Shown: positions 36,978 through 45,791 of the stretch, piece by piece
Numbering within the stretch: the first letter of the stretch is position 1
How the letters are laid out: every line of letters begins with the position of its first letter
Origin: a virus
Direction: 5' to 3' (one strand)
Virus record (IMG/VR): IMGVR_UViG_3300018421_000024
Span: 1 to 63,231 of that record
Length of the DNA stretch: 63,231 nt
The notes under the pieces: generated by a model
The model's database searches: none
Told to the model about the DNA's origin: nothing
The model's input: the letters and a program-made list of their open reading frames with translations, nothing else
Program-made: the position numbers and the translations under genes

Positions 36978-39739
36978 TATTTTTTCTCCGGTAATCCTTT
37001 GTGTTTCGTTTCAGCATAGTCTTTTGCGTCTTTCTTGGACATCGACTTTGCAGCGTCAGCAACTTCTTTTGACGGTGCTTTCAATTTTCCAGACTTGACT
37101 GCATGAACCATACCCATGAATCTCTGTTGTGCTTTTGAAACTGCTTTCTCGTCAAGTTCGACTTCTTCGTTCATTTTACCTAACAACCAATCTCTCGGAT
37201 CAGTATCTAAAGTCTTTGCAAATTTAAGAGCGCCTTTCTTATCGCCCCTCTTCAACATAGCGGCTACTTTCAACATATCATTTTTGTCAATGCCGCCGTG
37301 CTTCTTGGCATAAGTTTCGATTTCTTTCCATGACTCATCAAACTGCTCAACTTCTTCTTTCACCGGTTTTCCTCTTTTTACAATCATACCGTTCATGCCA
37401 TCGGCACGTACTGTTTTAAGGAATTCCTTAGCATCCTCTAAAGACATAAACTTGGTAACTTTGATAGGCGAATTTTTGCTCTTAGCGTACTTGACTTCAA
37501 ACTCTGGCTTTGCTTCATCAATCTGCTCGACTTCTTCTTTCATGTTTTTGATATAATCAAGGGCACTCTTTTTTGCTTTAGGCATACCGTTAAAAGTCTC
37601 CCACTCTTTGTCGTCAATATGCACGACAATAGGATCAGTCATTTTAGTGCCTTTGCGATAATATGTGTGGGAGTGATCTTTGCCATCACCACCTTTGTAG
37701 ACATATGAAGAAATAAACTTCATACCAGCAGGAACTTTTGATGCTTCGAATACTTGACTAGCAACCTTAACGACTTTCTTATCTGCTGTTTTGAGGAACT
37801 TCTGTAGTTCTTTCAAATCGCCTTGGTTGACAAGAAACGCCGCCATCTCAGCATCATCATTCTTCATCTTCTTCAATTGCGTTTCAACTTTACCACGAGC
37901 AGCAATCTTCATTCGCAGTGATGCTTCATCAATCTCTTCACCACTTTGGCCTTCAATGTCAGACTTGCCAGAGAGACGCAATCTTAAATCTTTCTTGATC
38001 TTCGCGTCATTGACTCTCTCAACGTCTTTGAGTAAATCAACTTTCTTTAACAATTTACGAACCGCAACCTTGACTTTTCCAGGGCTGTCGCCGTCCATAT
38101 AGAATCTTGGCAGACCCTCGACATCTACACTGTACTTTGCTTCATCAAGATCGACTGACTCAGTGTACATGTTCAATTCGTAACCTTTGTTGTCCATGTT
38201 GTACACTTGCATATTCAATCGCTTATTGCGAATGGGTTTGCCTGATTTATCTAATAAGTTGATCTGATATGAATTTGTTTTACCAGCAGATGGTTTACGA
38301 GGACCAGTAGAAACTTTATTCCACCAGTCATCCATATCTACTTTGTAACCTTTCTTCTCTGCCTGCTTTATAGCATGTTGTACAGCAGAAGTAAAATCTT
38401 TGTGGTAAATTTGATAATCAGATTTTTCATCAATCTGATCGACTTCTTCTTTCTTCATCGCGGCGCGAGTCATCTTAACAGCCGCAGCGCGAGTGAGTTG
38501 CGTACTACCCATCGGCTTTACTTTAGTAGCAGACTGTGTTGCTTGGTGCATTCTCTTTTTGTATTTGTTATACGATTTTGTTGCACCCTCTTCAACCTGA
38601 TCGAAATCTTCTTTCACGGTTTTCCAACCTCCCCCAGCTTTCTTATATTGTTTTGCTGCCCATCCATTTGCGTATGCAGAAGGATAGACATCGAATTTTG
38701 CCTTAGCTTGTGCTTTAAACTTCGCCCACAGAGCTGGATTAGTTGGCACGTTCTTCTCTACGAGTTCGACTGACTCTCCAACTGATTTGTATGGTGATTT
38801 TGTCGGACCGTGTTTTGCTCGATCTCTATATGCTTGAGGCACTTTACCGGCGACTGACTTGTGACTCATTGTATCATCACCTCGGCGTGTGGCATGATGA
38901 CGAGCAACGGCACGATTAATACCCTGACCTATTTTCTTTGCCTTTGCACGGTTCTTTTCAGACTCAGTTTCATCTCCTGCTTTTCGTGCGTCCCTTGCTT
39001 TCTTTTGATAAGTGTATTGAGTCTTGCCGCCCATAGTTCTCTTTTCGATATATTTATGGACAGTATTTGGTGACAACTCATCTAGTTGTTCCGACTCTAC
39101 AATATCACCGACTTGTTTAGTAGATACCCAAACGCGACCACCTTCTTCAGCACACTTAGCAAGCATTTCATCTTTCGTACCGACAGCAGTTACCTTTCTG
39201 TGCATGACAAGCGCATAGTGACACTTATCGCTACCAACTGCATCTTCACCGACCTTAATGGTTTTGACTTCATTCACTTTCTTTTTCTCCTTGTCAGTCT
39301 TGACCATGATCGGTGTGTTACCTGTTCCTGGTCTATCTACTTCTGGGTCTGCTCTTCTTTTTCTTCTTGCAGCCGAAGCACGGTCATCTTTACTCATTGA
39401 ATGTGCTTTAGATCGCGGCATACACTTTGGTTTACCTTCACCCGGTTCACGAGCGCAATCACCTTTAATCTCACCATCAGTACCGACTCGTACCCAATCA
39501 CCTTTCTTGCCTTTGCCAAACCACTTGCGAAGGTCTTCTTTTAATTTCATTCTGGCAAGAACTTTTTTCTGCACATCAGGAGACAACTCTTTAAAATGAT
39601 ACAGATTTTGACTATCATCGGTGTGTTCAGCACCAGTCATGACCTGACCATCGTGAGCGTGTTGAAGTCCTTTCCACTCTTTACCATCTTTGGTATAGTG
39701 GCCTTCAGTCTTCCAAGAATGTTTCTTACCTTCTTCCAT
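36977..39739 (-). CDS. Modular 920-aa polyprotein with repeated acidic linkers
   Basis: Ten short, mostly basic segments are separated by nine acidic linkers of the form E-(E/S)-V-(E/D)-(Q/L)-(I/L/F)-D-E, at about residues 215, 322, 377, 431, 527, 600, 735, 795 and 858. The N-terminal part has GDWVRVGTDGEIKGDCA and a Cys pair like small phage DUF domains; the last 55 residues (KAQQRFMGMVHAVKSGKLKA, then SKEVADAAKSMSKKDAKDYA) match the DUF3008 family. Ile/Leu-x-Glu is the type of site cut by T4 prohead protease, so packaging and cleavage into several internal proteins is a reasonable hypothesis. Enzymatic function is not evident. Confidence 0.75.
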   Translation of the reverse strand: MEEGKKHSWKTEGHYTKDGKEWKGLQHAHDGQVMTGAEHTDDSQNLYHFKELSPDVQKKVLARMKLKEDLRKWFGKGKKGDWVRVGTDGEIKGDCAREPGEGKPKCMPRSKAHSMSKDDRASAARRKRRADPEVDRPGTGNTPIMVKTDKEKKKVNEVKTIKVGEDAVGSDKCHYALVMHRKVTAVGTKDEMLAKCAEEGGRVWVSTKQVGDIVESEQLDELSPNTVHKYIEKRTMGGKTQYTYQKKARDARKAGDETESEKNRAKAKKIGQGINRAVARHHATRRGDDTMSHKSVAGKVPQAYRDRAKHGPTKSPYKSVGESVELVEKNVPTNPALWAKFKAQAKAKFDVYPSAYANGWAAKQYKKAGGGWKTVKEDFDQVEEGATKSYNKYKKRMHQATQSATKVKPMGSTQLTRAAAVKMTRAAMKKEEVDQIDEKSDYQIYHKDFTSAVQHAIKQAEKKGYKVDMDDWWNKVSTGPRKPSAGKTNSYQINLLDKSGKPIRNKRLNMQVYNMDNKGYELNMYTESVDLDEAKYSVDVEGLPRFYMDGDSPGKVKVAVRKLLKKVDLLKDVERVNDAKIKKDLRLRLSGKSDIEGQSGEEIDEASLRMKIAARGKVETQLKKMKNDDAEMAAFLVNQGDLKELQKFLKTADKKVVKVASQVFEASKVPAGMKFISSYVYKGGDGKDHSHTYYRKGTKMTDPIVVHIDDKEWETFNGMPKAKKSALDYIKNMKEEVEQIDEAKPEFEVKYAKSKNSPIKVTKFMSLEDAKEFLKTVRADGMNGMIVKRGKPVKEEVEQFDESWKEIETYAKKHGGIDKNDMLKVAAMLKRGDKKGALKFAKTLDTDPRDWLLGKMNEEVELDEKAVSKAQQRFMGMVHAVKSGKLKAPSKEVADAAKSMSKKDAKDYAETKHKGLPEKK

Positions 39740-39991
39740 TTATTCTTCCGGTGTTTGTTCTAATCCAGATGAACCTGCGATAATTTCTTCTGGGTCAACC
39801 ATCTCTGCACCAGAATCTCTCAGTGCATCAATCACAGGTTCAGTAGGAATTTCTACCGGCTCTGGTTCAGGTTGTTGTCCATAATGTCCGTATTGTCTTT
39901 CTAATTCTTGTTGTCTAACATCATGACCTTTCATCATGATCTCACGAGCAATATTTATCAAGTCAGTTGGATTATCTTTTAAATCAGCCAT
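39740..39991 (-). CDS. Small acidic protein, unknown
   Basis: An 83-residue protein with LINIAREIMMKGHDVRQQELER, then a Pro/Glu-rich QQPEPEPVEIPTEPV region and an acidic C-terminus. It directly precedes the polyprotein gene (its stop abuts that ATG), so it could be a co-expressed partner or scaffold. No family recognised. Confidence 0.6.
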   Translation of the reverse strand: MADLKDNPTDLINIAREIMMKGHDVRQQELERQYGHYGQQPEPEPVEIPTEPVIDALRDSGAEMVDPEEIIAGSSGLEQTPEE

Positions 39992-40001
39992 TACAATGTC
40001 C

Positions 40002-40445
40002 TCATTTTTTAGTGAAGAATTTTTTAATTTTATTCTTCGTTGTTTCTTTGTTCAACAAATCTTCATCCCATGCTAAGTGTTTTGGTAATTTACCATCACG
40101 TATCATGTCATGAAAAACCTTTTCAAAATTTCTAAAGTCAGCACCAACATGTTTTGATGCTTGTACTGCATTCCATCTTGCTTTACCTGGATTCTTTCTT
40201 CTAAAGTCAAGATAATAACGAACCGCTTTTTTATATGAATCTTTATTCACAACACGATCAATCAATCTATCAAGCTTAGGATCATATGTAATCGTTCTCG
40301 CTTCGTTCGCTGGCCGTGACGCAGCATTCTTTTCTCTGGTGTCACGAGTTCTCGCACGATCTAACATACGATCCTGTTTAACTTTATCTTGTTCTTTCTC
40401 GCGCTTAATTTGTCGGCGAGTTTCTTTTTCGTGTCTTCCTTCCAT
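40002..40445 (-). CDS. Highly basic helical protein, unknown
   Basis: A 147-residue protein with an extreme Lys/Arg/Glu N-terminal half (KETRRQIKREKEQDKVKQDR) and a folded-looking C-terminal domain (YKKAVRYYLDFRRKNPGKAR, then ASKHVGADFRNFEKVFHDMI). The charge suggests DNA or nucleoid contact within the head. Its gene sits between the cupin-like and acidic genes of the same late block. Function unknown. Confidence 0.62.
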   Translation of the reverse strand: MEGRHEKETRRQIKREKEQDKVKQDRMLDRARTRDTREKNAASRPANEARTITYDPKLDRLIDRVVNKDSYKKAVRYYLDFRRKNPGKARWNAVQASKHVGADFRNFEKVFHDMIRDGKLPKHLAWDEDLLNKETTKNKIKKFFTKK

Positions 40446-40449
40446 ATAC

Positions 40450-40725
40450 TTATACAGTCTCTACTATTTTCAGTATTAGATTTGTGTCGCCTTTAATAAG
40501 ACGGTGATAGTCCATTTGATTAACAGATATCACATCACCTTCCATAAGTTCGATTGGATTCTTATTTTCGTATTGAAATTTCCAACCTGTGCCGTGAACA
40601 ACTTCAATTCTTCTATCAGCTCTGTCACGGTGCCAGTGTAGTTCTTCATCTTCACAATCGTGTTCGAACACACGAAAAAATGAATCATTTTCTAATTGTA
40701 TATCTCTGTAAGCTCGGTTTGGCAT
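40450..40725 (-). CDS. Small cupin-like protein
   Basis: A 91-residue beta protein: FFRVFEHDCEDEELHWHRDRADR gives an H-x-H-x-D cluster, followed by GWKFQYEN, MEGDVISVNQMDYHRLI and a final strand. This is the pattern of a single cupin barrel with histidine metal ligands. No substrate can be named. It lies six bases downstream of the 580-residue nucleotidyltransferase protein and may act with it. Confidence 0.68.
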   Translation of the reverse strand: MPNRAYRDIQLENDSFFRVFEHDCEDEELHWHRDRADRRIEVVHGTGWKFQYENKNPIELMEGDVISVNQMDYHRLIKGDTNLILKIVETV

Positions 40726-40731
40726 AATTTA

Positions 40732-42474
40732 TCACCAGAAAAAGTTTCCGCCACCTGACATGCCTAACTGTTTAGCGTATCTAGGTAAACGACAAGCCCA
40801 GTATGCAGCGGAAGTTTTATCGTTTTGAGTTGAACACTTATGTCTTGCAGCGAATGATTTTCTCGCTTCAGGATTATCGATCTTTGCTTTCAATCCTGTT
40901 GTATCGCCAAACGTGACTTTCTTAATATTGCCTGTACTAGGATCTTTTACATAGACATAAAACTTTTTAGGACCGCCGCGTTTTGGTTTGTTGAGTTCTT
41001 GTTTCTCTTCTTCTTCTGAAATAGACTCCATCATCGGACAGTCTAATGGAACCCACTCGCCATCATATTGTGCAAACTCACCGATATCTGTTTCAAGTAT
41101 ACTCTTATCGTAACTTTCAAACTCGTAATCAGACTTTCGTGCCTCGTTGAACAGTTTGTAGTAATTTACACTGCCAACACGAAAAATGTTTTCTACAAGA
41201 GGAATATTGTTTTCAATGTGATAATCAAGCGCTTGCATTACTTCTCTTTTCTGTTGATTTGCAAGTTCTACATTCAACGATTGAAATGTCTCGTTGACAC
41301 CTTTGTTACCTAATTTATGATTGAGGTACATCTCTTTAATCTCAACAAAAGATAGTCCATACTTCTCGCTTTTCTTTTGCAAATTTCTTTCAATCGATTC
41401 TGTGATTCGATCTTTTTCGATGACATACAACATCTCATTGACCGTTTTTAAATAATCAACATCACAATAATATTCTTCTTTCTGTAATTTTGATTGACGG
41501 TAACTCGCAAGTCTATCTCTTTCTGCTTTCGTGACTTTCGGAATTAACCTTTTTGCAATACGAGAGATGATTGCTTTTTTCTTTTCTAATTTTTTGTCAA
41601 TAGCAGCGCGTGATGCGAGAGGTAGATTCTTATAATTCTCGCCTTGTTTACCTGCTATTTTTCTACGAATTAATTCTCGCGCTTTTTTCTGCGCTCTTCT
41701 TTTGAGTTTTTCTCTTGGCGCCATTCTTCTCTTGGCGCGTTCTCGACCGATTTTAACTTTGTTTTTAATACGCCGAAACATCATCTTGCGCTTCATGCGT
41801 TGTTGCAGTGTGAGAACTTCTTGAAGTGTAAGGTCTTCAGTGATACCTAATGCGTTGCGAATGATGTTATATACCTCTTTCGCGTCTCTATCACTAAACT
41901 TACGGGGTAAACCTTGTCTAAACTGTTTGTACTCACCAGATACGGCCAAACCTCTGAGTTTTGATGCACTCATACCTGATACATCATCAGCATCTGGATC
42001 ACGTTCACCGGCAGATACGATATCGATGTTTTCGAATGCGTAGTCTCTGCCGTTGTACCTGTTGACAAGAGTTTCGAATTCTGTTATTCTATCTGAACCA
42101 ACTACGATGGTAACACTATCAAAAGTGCCATCTAGTTCTTTCAATACTTCGATGATAGTACGAGCATCAGATCGTTGGACGATATTTCCAAATGCCTTCT
42201 TGGCGTATTTGATCTTCTGGTCGTATGTAAGAGGATTCTTCTTTTTATCAGAAGAATGGGAGAGGTACAATTGGGCTGTTGCTTTCTTTCTTCTTGCGAC
42301 AGATACAATCTTGTCTACAAGTTTTTGGTGTCCACTCGTGATTGGGTTCATTCGTCCGAATGATAGAACCACGGCAGAGCCTGTCTTCTCGGATAATTTT
42401 AAAGTTTTTACTACTTGAGAACGCCCATTATTCTCGGTTATAGGAGTATTTTTTTTCATTTCTTCTTCTTTCAT
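40732..42474 (-). CDS. Large protein: nucleotidyltransferase + basic middle + Cys C-domain
   Basis: A 580-residue protein from ATG at 42474 (AAGG nine to ten bases upstream; ATGs at 42507 and 42459 are alternatives). Residues about 30-190 are a cytidylyltransferase/NMNAT-like fold: SFGRMNPITSGHQKLVDKI (GxxxPxxxGH) and later SGMSASKLRGL (ISxTxLR-like). Residues about 215-325 are very basic helices. The C-terminus (FAARHKCSTQNDKTSAAYWACRLPRYA) is a Cys-containing domain found in other phage proteins. It belongs to a late block with the polyprotein and may be packaged. Confidence 0.72.
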   Translation of the reverse strand: MKEEEMKKNTPITENNGRSQVVKTLKLSEKTGSAVVLSFGRMNPITSGHQKLVDKIVSVARRKKATAQLYLSHSSDKKKNPLTYDQKIKYAKKAFGNIVQRSDARTIIEVLKELDGTFDSVTIVVGSDRITEFETLVNRYNGRDYAFENIDIVSAGERDPDADDVSGMSASKLRGLAVSGEYKQFRQGLPRKFSDRDAKEVYNIIRNALGITEDLTLQEVLTLQQRMKRKMMFRRIKNKVKIGRERAKRRMAPREKLKRRAQKKARELIRRKIAGKQGENYKNLPLASRAAIDKKLEKKKAIISRIAKRLIPKVTKAERDRLASYRQSKLQKEEYYCDVDYLKTVNEMLYVIEKDRITESIERNLQKKSEKYGLSFVEIKEMYLNHKLGNKGVNETFQSLNVELANQQKREVMQALDYHIENNIPLVENIFRVGSVNYYKLFNEARKSDYEFESYDKSILETDIGEFAQYDGEWVPLDCPMMESISEEEEKQELNKPKRGGPKKFYVYVKDPSTGNIKKVTFGDTTGLKAKIDNPEARKSFAARHKCSTQNDKTSAAYWACRLPRYAKQLGMSGGGNFFW

Positions 42475-42553
42475 TGGAGATTGCCTTAGCCTTATCCTTC
42501 GAAGCACAGGTCTGCCGTAGCCTAAACTGCACGTTATTATTATTTAGTAAATT

Positions 42554-43216
42554 TTAATTTTCAACGTAGTAATAAACTGAGTCCATTTTTAGTCTTTTGA
42601 AAAGTTTGTAACCGCGGCCGAAAAGTAACTCTTGGCCTTTTTGTCTCTCTAATATTACTACTGGCTTGTATTTATCAATTGTTTGAAATGCACCTTCAAT
42701 TACTTTGTCTTCGTAACCTTCAACATCAAGATGCATCAGATCACACGCATCAAGATTAAGAGAATCAACCGTCATGATTGAAACATCTCCGGGTGTATTC
42801 GTTATTTTATGCACACCCACGTTAGTTGTATTACCATTACTAATAGACAACATGGCTTCTTCTGATCCTAAACCTGCGTTATACTTGTAGTAACCTTCAC
42901 CTTGACAGTTGTGCCATAGACAGTAGTAATTCTTGGGGCAAGGTTCGAAGGTATAAACTTTATCAAAATAATTTTTATAGAACCTAGCGTACATACCGCA
43001 GTTGCCCCCGGCTTGTACTACTGTACCAAAGTTTTTAACTTTCGCCATGAAGTCTTTGTGGCCAGAGATCCAATCAAAGAGAGGACCATCATGTTCATTA
43101 CCAAACGCACCTTTATCTGTGGTTATCCATAACAACGCGCCGACATCTTCATGACCGCATAGTCTTGGTGATGTGAGTGGTTCGTGTTTCTTATCAGGTT
43201 CTTTATTTAATATCAT
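42554..43216 (-). CDS. FkbM-family methyltransferase
   Basis: A 220-residue Rossmann methyltransferase. GTVVQAGGNCGMYARFYKNYF is the SAM-binding glycine loop, YTFEPCP the second strand, IMTVDSLN and LMHLDVEGYEDKVIEGA the FkbM-type D-x-E-G core. FkbM enzymes O-methylate sugars or polyketides. It is the last gene of an island with sulfotransferases and an SGNH hydrolase and overlaps the preceding gene by 14 bases. Confidence 0.85.
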   Translation of the reverse strand: MILNKEPDKKHEPLTSPRLCGHEDVGALLWITTDKGAFGNEHDGPLFDWISGHKDFMAKVKNFGTVVQAGGNCGMYARFYKNYFDKVYTFEPCPKNYYCLWHNCQGEGYYKYNAGLGSEEAMLSISNGNTTNVGVHKITNTPGDVSIMTVDSLNLDACDLMHLDVEGYEDKVIEGAFQTIDKYKPVVILERQKGQELLFGRGYKLFKRLKMDSVYYYVEN

Positions 43217-44537
43217 ATGGTTTCACCCTTTTCCATGGTAGTCTTGTATCAATTGTGTGACTAACATTATATACAACACAATTTTTTTCCATTGCCTTTT
43301 CTTCTAAACGTTTGTAGATATAATTAAGATATTCTTCTTCAGTTTTATTGCCTTTATATTTTTGTGCCATTCTATCAGGATCAGATTTACCATTCTTTTG
43401 AATGTCATAACCTTTACCGTAGATGTGTGTGTTTCCTTCTTTATCGGGTGTATAGTTCATGTCAGCGCCAAGATATGCTAATACGCCTGGTTTAATATTC
43501 GCTAAAGACCAGTAACCTGCTGTGAGCGTGATTGAATAACCGCACTCGTTTTGACCTCCGAATTTATTTACTTCTGTGGTGTATCGCGATATTGTTTCAC
43601 CACACAATTCATTGCCTTCTGGTCTTTTTCCTTTGTAATCACCAGGTCTGATCCACCAATTCCAGTCACCTCTAACTGCTTGCCATCCGTTGTTGATTGC
43701 TACAATTGTCCATCCGTTTCCTTTCCAATCATACTCTGAATATTGTCTCGCGGAGAATCCACTGGCAACCAATAGTACTTTCTTTGCATTTTCTCGCGGC
43801 AAAACTTTCTCAGCTGTCACATTTTTCTGCGGCAAAACTTTCTCAGCTGTCACATTTTTCTGCGGCACAATTGAGTCATACCCTAATTTACTAAGAAGAT
43901 CCGTTGTGACTCTTTTGGTTACCTCTTGTCTCAAAACATCATTGTTAAATGTAGGAGCAACAAAGTTGATCAGTCGTTGTCTTTTTGTTTCATCAAAACC
44001 ATTAACACCATTACCTCGTATCTTTGTTGTGTTCAGACTACAATTAAAATGTTTTGATATTTTTTCAAGTTCTTCAAATATCTCATTCTCTGAGGATATC
44101 AGACTTTCGTATCTTACTCTATAGACGTTTTTAGATAACCAATATTCGGTGTGTTGTTTCCATAAATCAGCAAGGTAACTTATGTTCCAACCATTATGCA
44201 TGACATCATTGTCGTCTCTTATCTGACGGCACTTCGGATACGTTACTCTTATATCGGCTGGACTGCGGATGATCGATTCGATCCATGTGAAAGGATTTTT
44301 ATGCAAGTATATAGCATTTGTGTTGTTTAACTTTTCAACGGCGTGGATTCCATAGTGAAGTTTGCCTCTAGGATTAATATGATAGTCATTTCCTTCCAGA
44401 TTAAAACTGTGTTTCCAAAGACCACCGCTCTTGAAAGTATTTACGATCTTAACGTTACTGAGATTGAGTCTTATACTATTTTCAAGAAAATTTGTTCCTG
44501 AACGTTGTAAACCAAAAACTGTGAATACTTTACTCAT
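43203..44537 (-). CDS. Sulfotransferase-like / second-domain fusion protein
   Basis: A 444-residue two-part protein. The N-terminal about 230 residues are sulfotransferase-like: FGLQRSGTNFLENSI is a PAPS-binding P-loop and YLHKNPFTWIESIIRSP plus VYRVRYESLIS follow the 3' phosphate-binding pattern. A linker made of two exact PQKNVTAEKVL copies leads to a second domain (KKVLLVASGFSARQYSEYDW, then GVLAYLGADMNYT) that looks nucleotide-sugar or glycosyl-related but is not identified. The tandem DNA repeat at 43798-43863 marks the fusion point. It overlaps both neighbours. Confidence 0.72.
   Translation of the reverse strand: MSKVFTVFGLQRSGTNFLENSIRLNLSNVKIVNTFKSGGLWKHSFNLEGNDYHINPRGKLHYGIHAVEKLNNTNAIYLHKNPFTWIESIIRSPADIRVTYPKCRQIRDDNDVMHNGWNISYLADLWKQHTEYWLSKNVYRVRYESLISSENEIFEELEKISKHFNCSLNTTKIRGNGVNGFDETKRQRLINFVAPTFNNDVLRQEVTKRVTTDLLSKLGYDSIVPQKNVTAEKVLPQKNVTAEKVLPRENAKKVLLVASGFSARQYSEYDWKGNGWTIVAINNGWQAVRGDWNWWIRPGDYKGKRPEGNELCGETISRYTTEVNKFGGQNECGYSITLTAGYWSLANIKPGVLAYLGADMNYTPDKEGNTHIYGKGYDIQKNGKSDPDRMAQKYKGNKTEEEYLNYIYKRLEEKAMEKNCVVYNVSHTIDTRLPWKRVKPYDIK
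43798..43863 (-). repeat. 33-bp tandem repeat at domain junction
   Basis: Two exact 33-base copies (43798-43830, 43831-43863) encode the duplicated linker between the sulfotransferase-like and C-terminal domains. The copies are identical at DNA level, implying a recent duplication or slippage. Confidence 0.9.
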
Positions 44538-45117
44538 GTTTATCTTCCCTTCTTTTATTGCTTTTAGTAATAGAATCTTTATTCAACGCAGATTTTATTG
44601 TTTGTAAGCTGTCAACACGAAGTTCGTTAAACAGAAAGTATTGTAATTTATCTAACACTATAACATTTTTATTTATCATGTCATCGAATTGCATAAAAAA
44701 CACATCAGAACAGTTTTTCCATGGAATAACAGCATCATGCATAGACTGTAAATTATTTAAAGAAAATTTTCGGTTAGTTTCTTTTAAAAAGGTTTTTGTA
44801 GATTCATATGTTTCATCAAAATTTCTAACAAGTAGAATTTTTTTAACGTTTGATAATTTTTTTTCAATCTCAACAGAGTGCTTCATATGACTAACAGCAA
44901 AGCCGCCGTCAGGTATTAAATTTAAACTATCAGGCAACGAACGATTGATTGTTTTATGAGTGTTATTCATCCTTGCTTCGCTGATGTTAATATCTTGAAA
45001 CGATCTAACCGAATTATCTGCAAAATGCAATTTTGTCCAAATCAAACCCATTTCTTCTAATAGGTTTGCTGACAAATATGTTCCTGCTTTTGGTTGACTG
45101 ATGACGAGATATTTCAT
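44530..45117 (-). CDS. Sulfotransferase-like protein
   Basis: A 195-residue protein with KYLVISQPKAGTYLSANLLEE at the N-terminus, a PAPS-binding loop (PKxGTxxL), and KKILLVRNFDETYESTKTFL, the R-x-x-x-x-S-like 3' phosphate site. It is shorter than typical sulfotransferases and may be a minimal form. It overlaps the SGNH hydrolase end and the fusion gene start, so the island is one operon. Confidence 0.75.
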   Translation of the reverse strand: MKYLVISQPKAGTYLSANLLEEMGLIWTKLHFADNSVRSFQDINISEARMNNTHKTINRSLPDSLNLIPDGGFAVSHMKHSVEIEKKLSNVKKILLVRNFDETYESTKTFLKETNRKFSLNNLQSMHDAVIPWKNCSDVFFMQFDDMINKNVIVLDKLQYFLFNELRVDSLQTIKSALNKDSITKSNKRREDKHE

Positions 45118-45791
45118 AATTTATCAATATAGTTGTTAATGTGTTTCGCCCATATAGGCGCCATCATTGAGGAATTAAAATGGTGATCCATCTTTTTACG
45201 TGTTTGGTACTTTTTGTCGATTACTCCATTTGATAACATTCCATCATATAGAGGAATATAAGTGTATCCAAAAGACTCGCACCTCTTTTCACATTCTTTG
45301 TTAAACTCTTGAGTTAATTGTGTGCGTTCAAGTTGTGAGGCACTGATATCTCCTCGAACGTCAGACACAGATCCAGGAAGTTTAGCATCATCATCTGTAA
45401 TAGATGGCGGCGTTGCGCTTGTAATGGCTACATGTTTCACATCACGGGTAAATTCTGAAACAAAATTAAAATAATTATCGATGCTAATATATAGTTGTTC
45501 GTGTATTGAAATGTTTTTATTTTGAGCCCAATACCATATGACATAACCACAGTCTACTTCACCCATATGAAATATCGTTACATCAGGCTTATGCTTTTTG
45601 ATATTTTCTTTAAAAGTGTTTCTACCCTGCGTTTTACTTTTGGGATTGCCGAGTCCGTGAGTAGTAGCACCTGAACATTTGATTATATTAATATCATTTT
45701 CTGCATTGAACAATCCATTGTTTTTCGCATGTTCCGCGTACATAGTGTGGCTATCACCCAAAATTAAAATCTTCAATTCAATCAACTCCAA
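45114..45791 (-). CDS. SGNH/GDSL hydrolase
   Basis: A 225-residue SGNH-fold protein. LKILILGDSHTMY is block I (catalytic Ser in GDSH), KCSGATT supplies the Gly of block II, FHMGEVDCGYV the block III region and KKMDHHFNSS the D-x-x-H-like block V. No signal peptide is seen. Such enzymes deacetylate or acetylate glycans. The sequence order and overlap with both neighbours point to a shared glycan pathway. Confidence 0.82.
   Translation of the reverse strand: MELIELKILILGDSHTMYAEHAKNNGLFNAENDINIIKCSGATTHGLGNPKSKTQGRNTFKENIKKHKPDVTIFHMGEVDCGYVIWYWAQNKNISIHEQLYISIDNYFNFVSEFTRDVKHVAITSATPPSITDDDAKLPGSVSDVRGDISASQLERTQLTQEFNKECEKRCESFGYTYIPLYDGMLSNGVIDKKYQTRKKMDHHFNSSMMAPIWAKHINNYIDKL

Noticed and set aside
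37791-39599. Several plus-strand frames of 60-130 residues opposite the polyprotein gene.
   Set aside because: Lys/Glu-rich coding sequence gives Phe/Leu/Ser-rich antisense frames; none has a plausible start signal or a family-like pattern.
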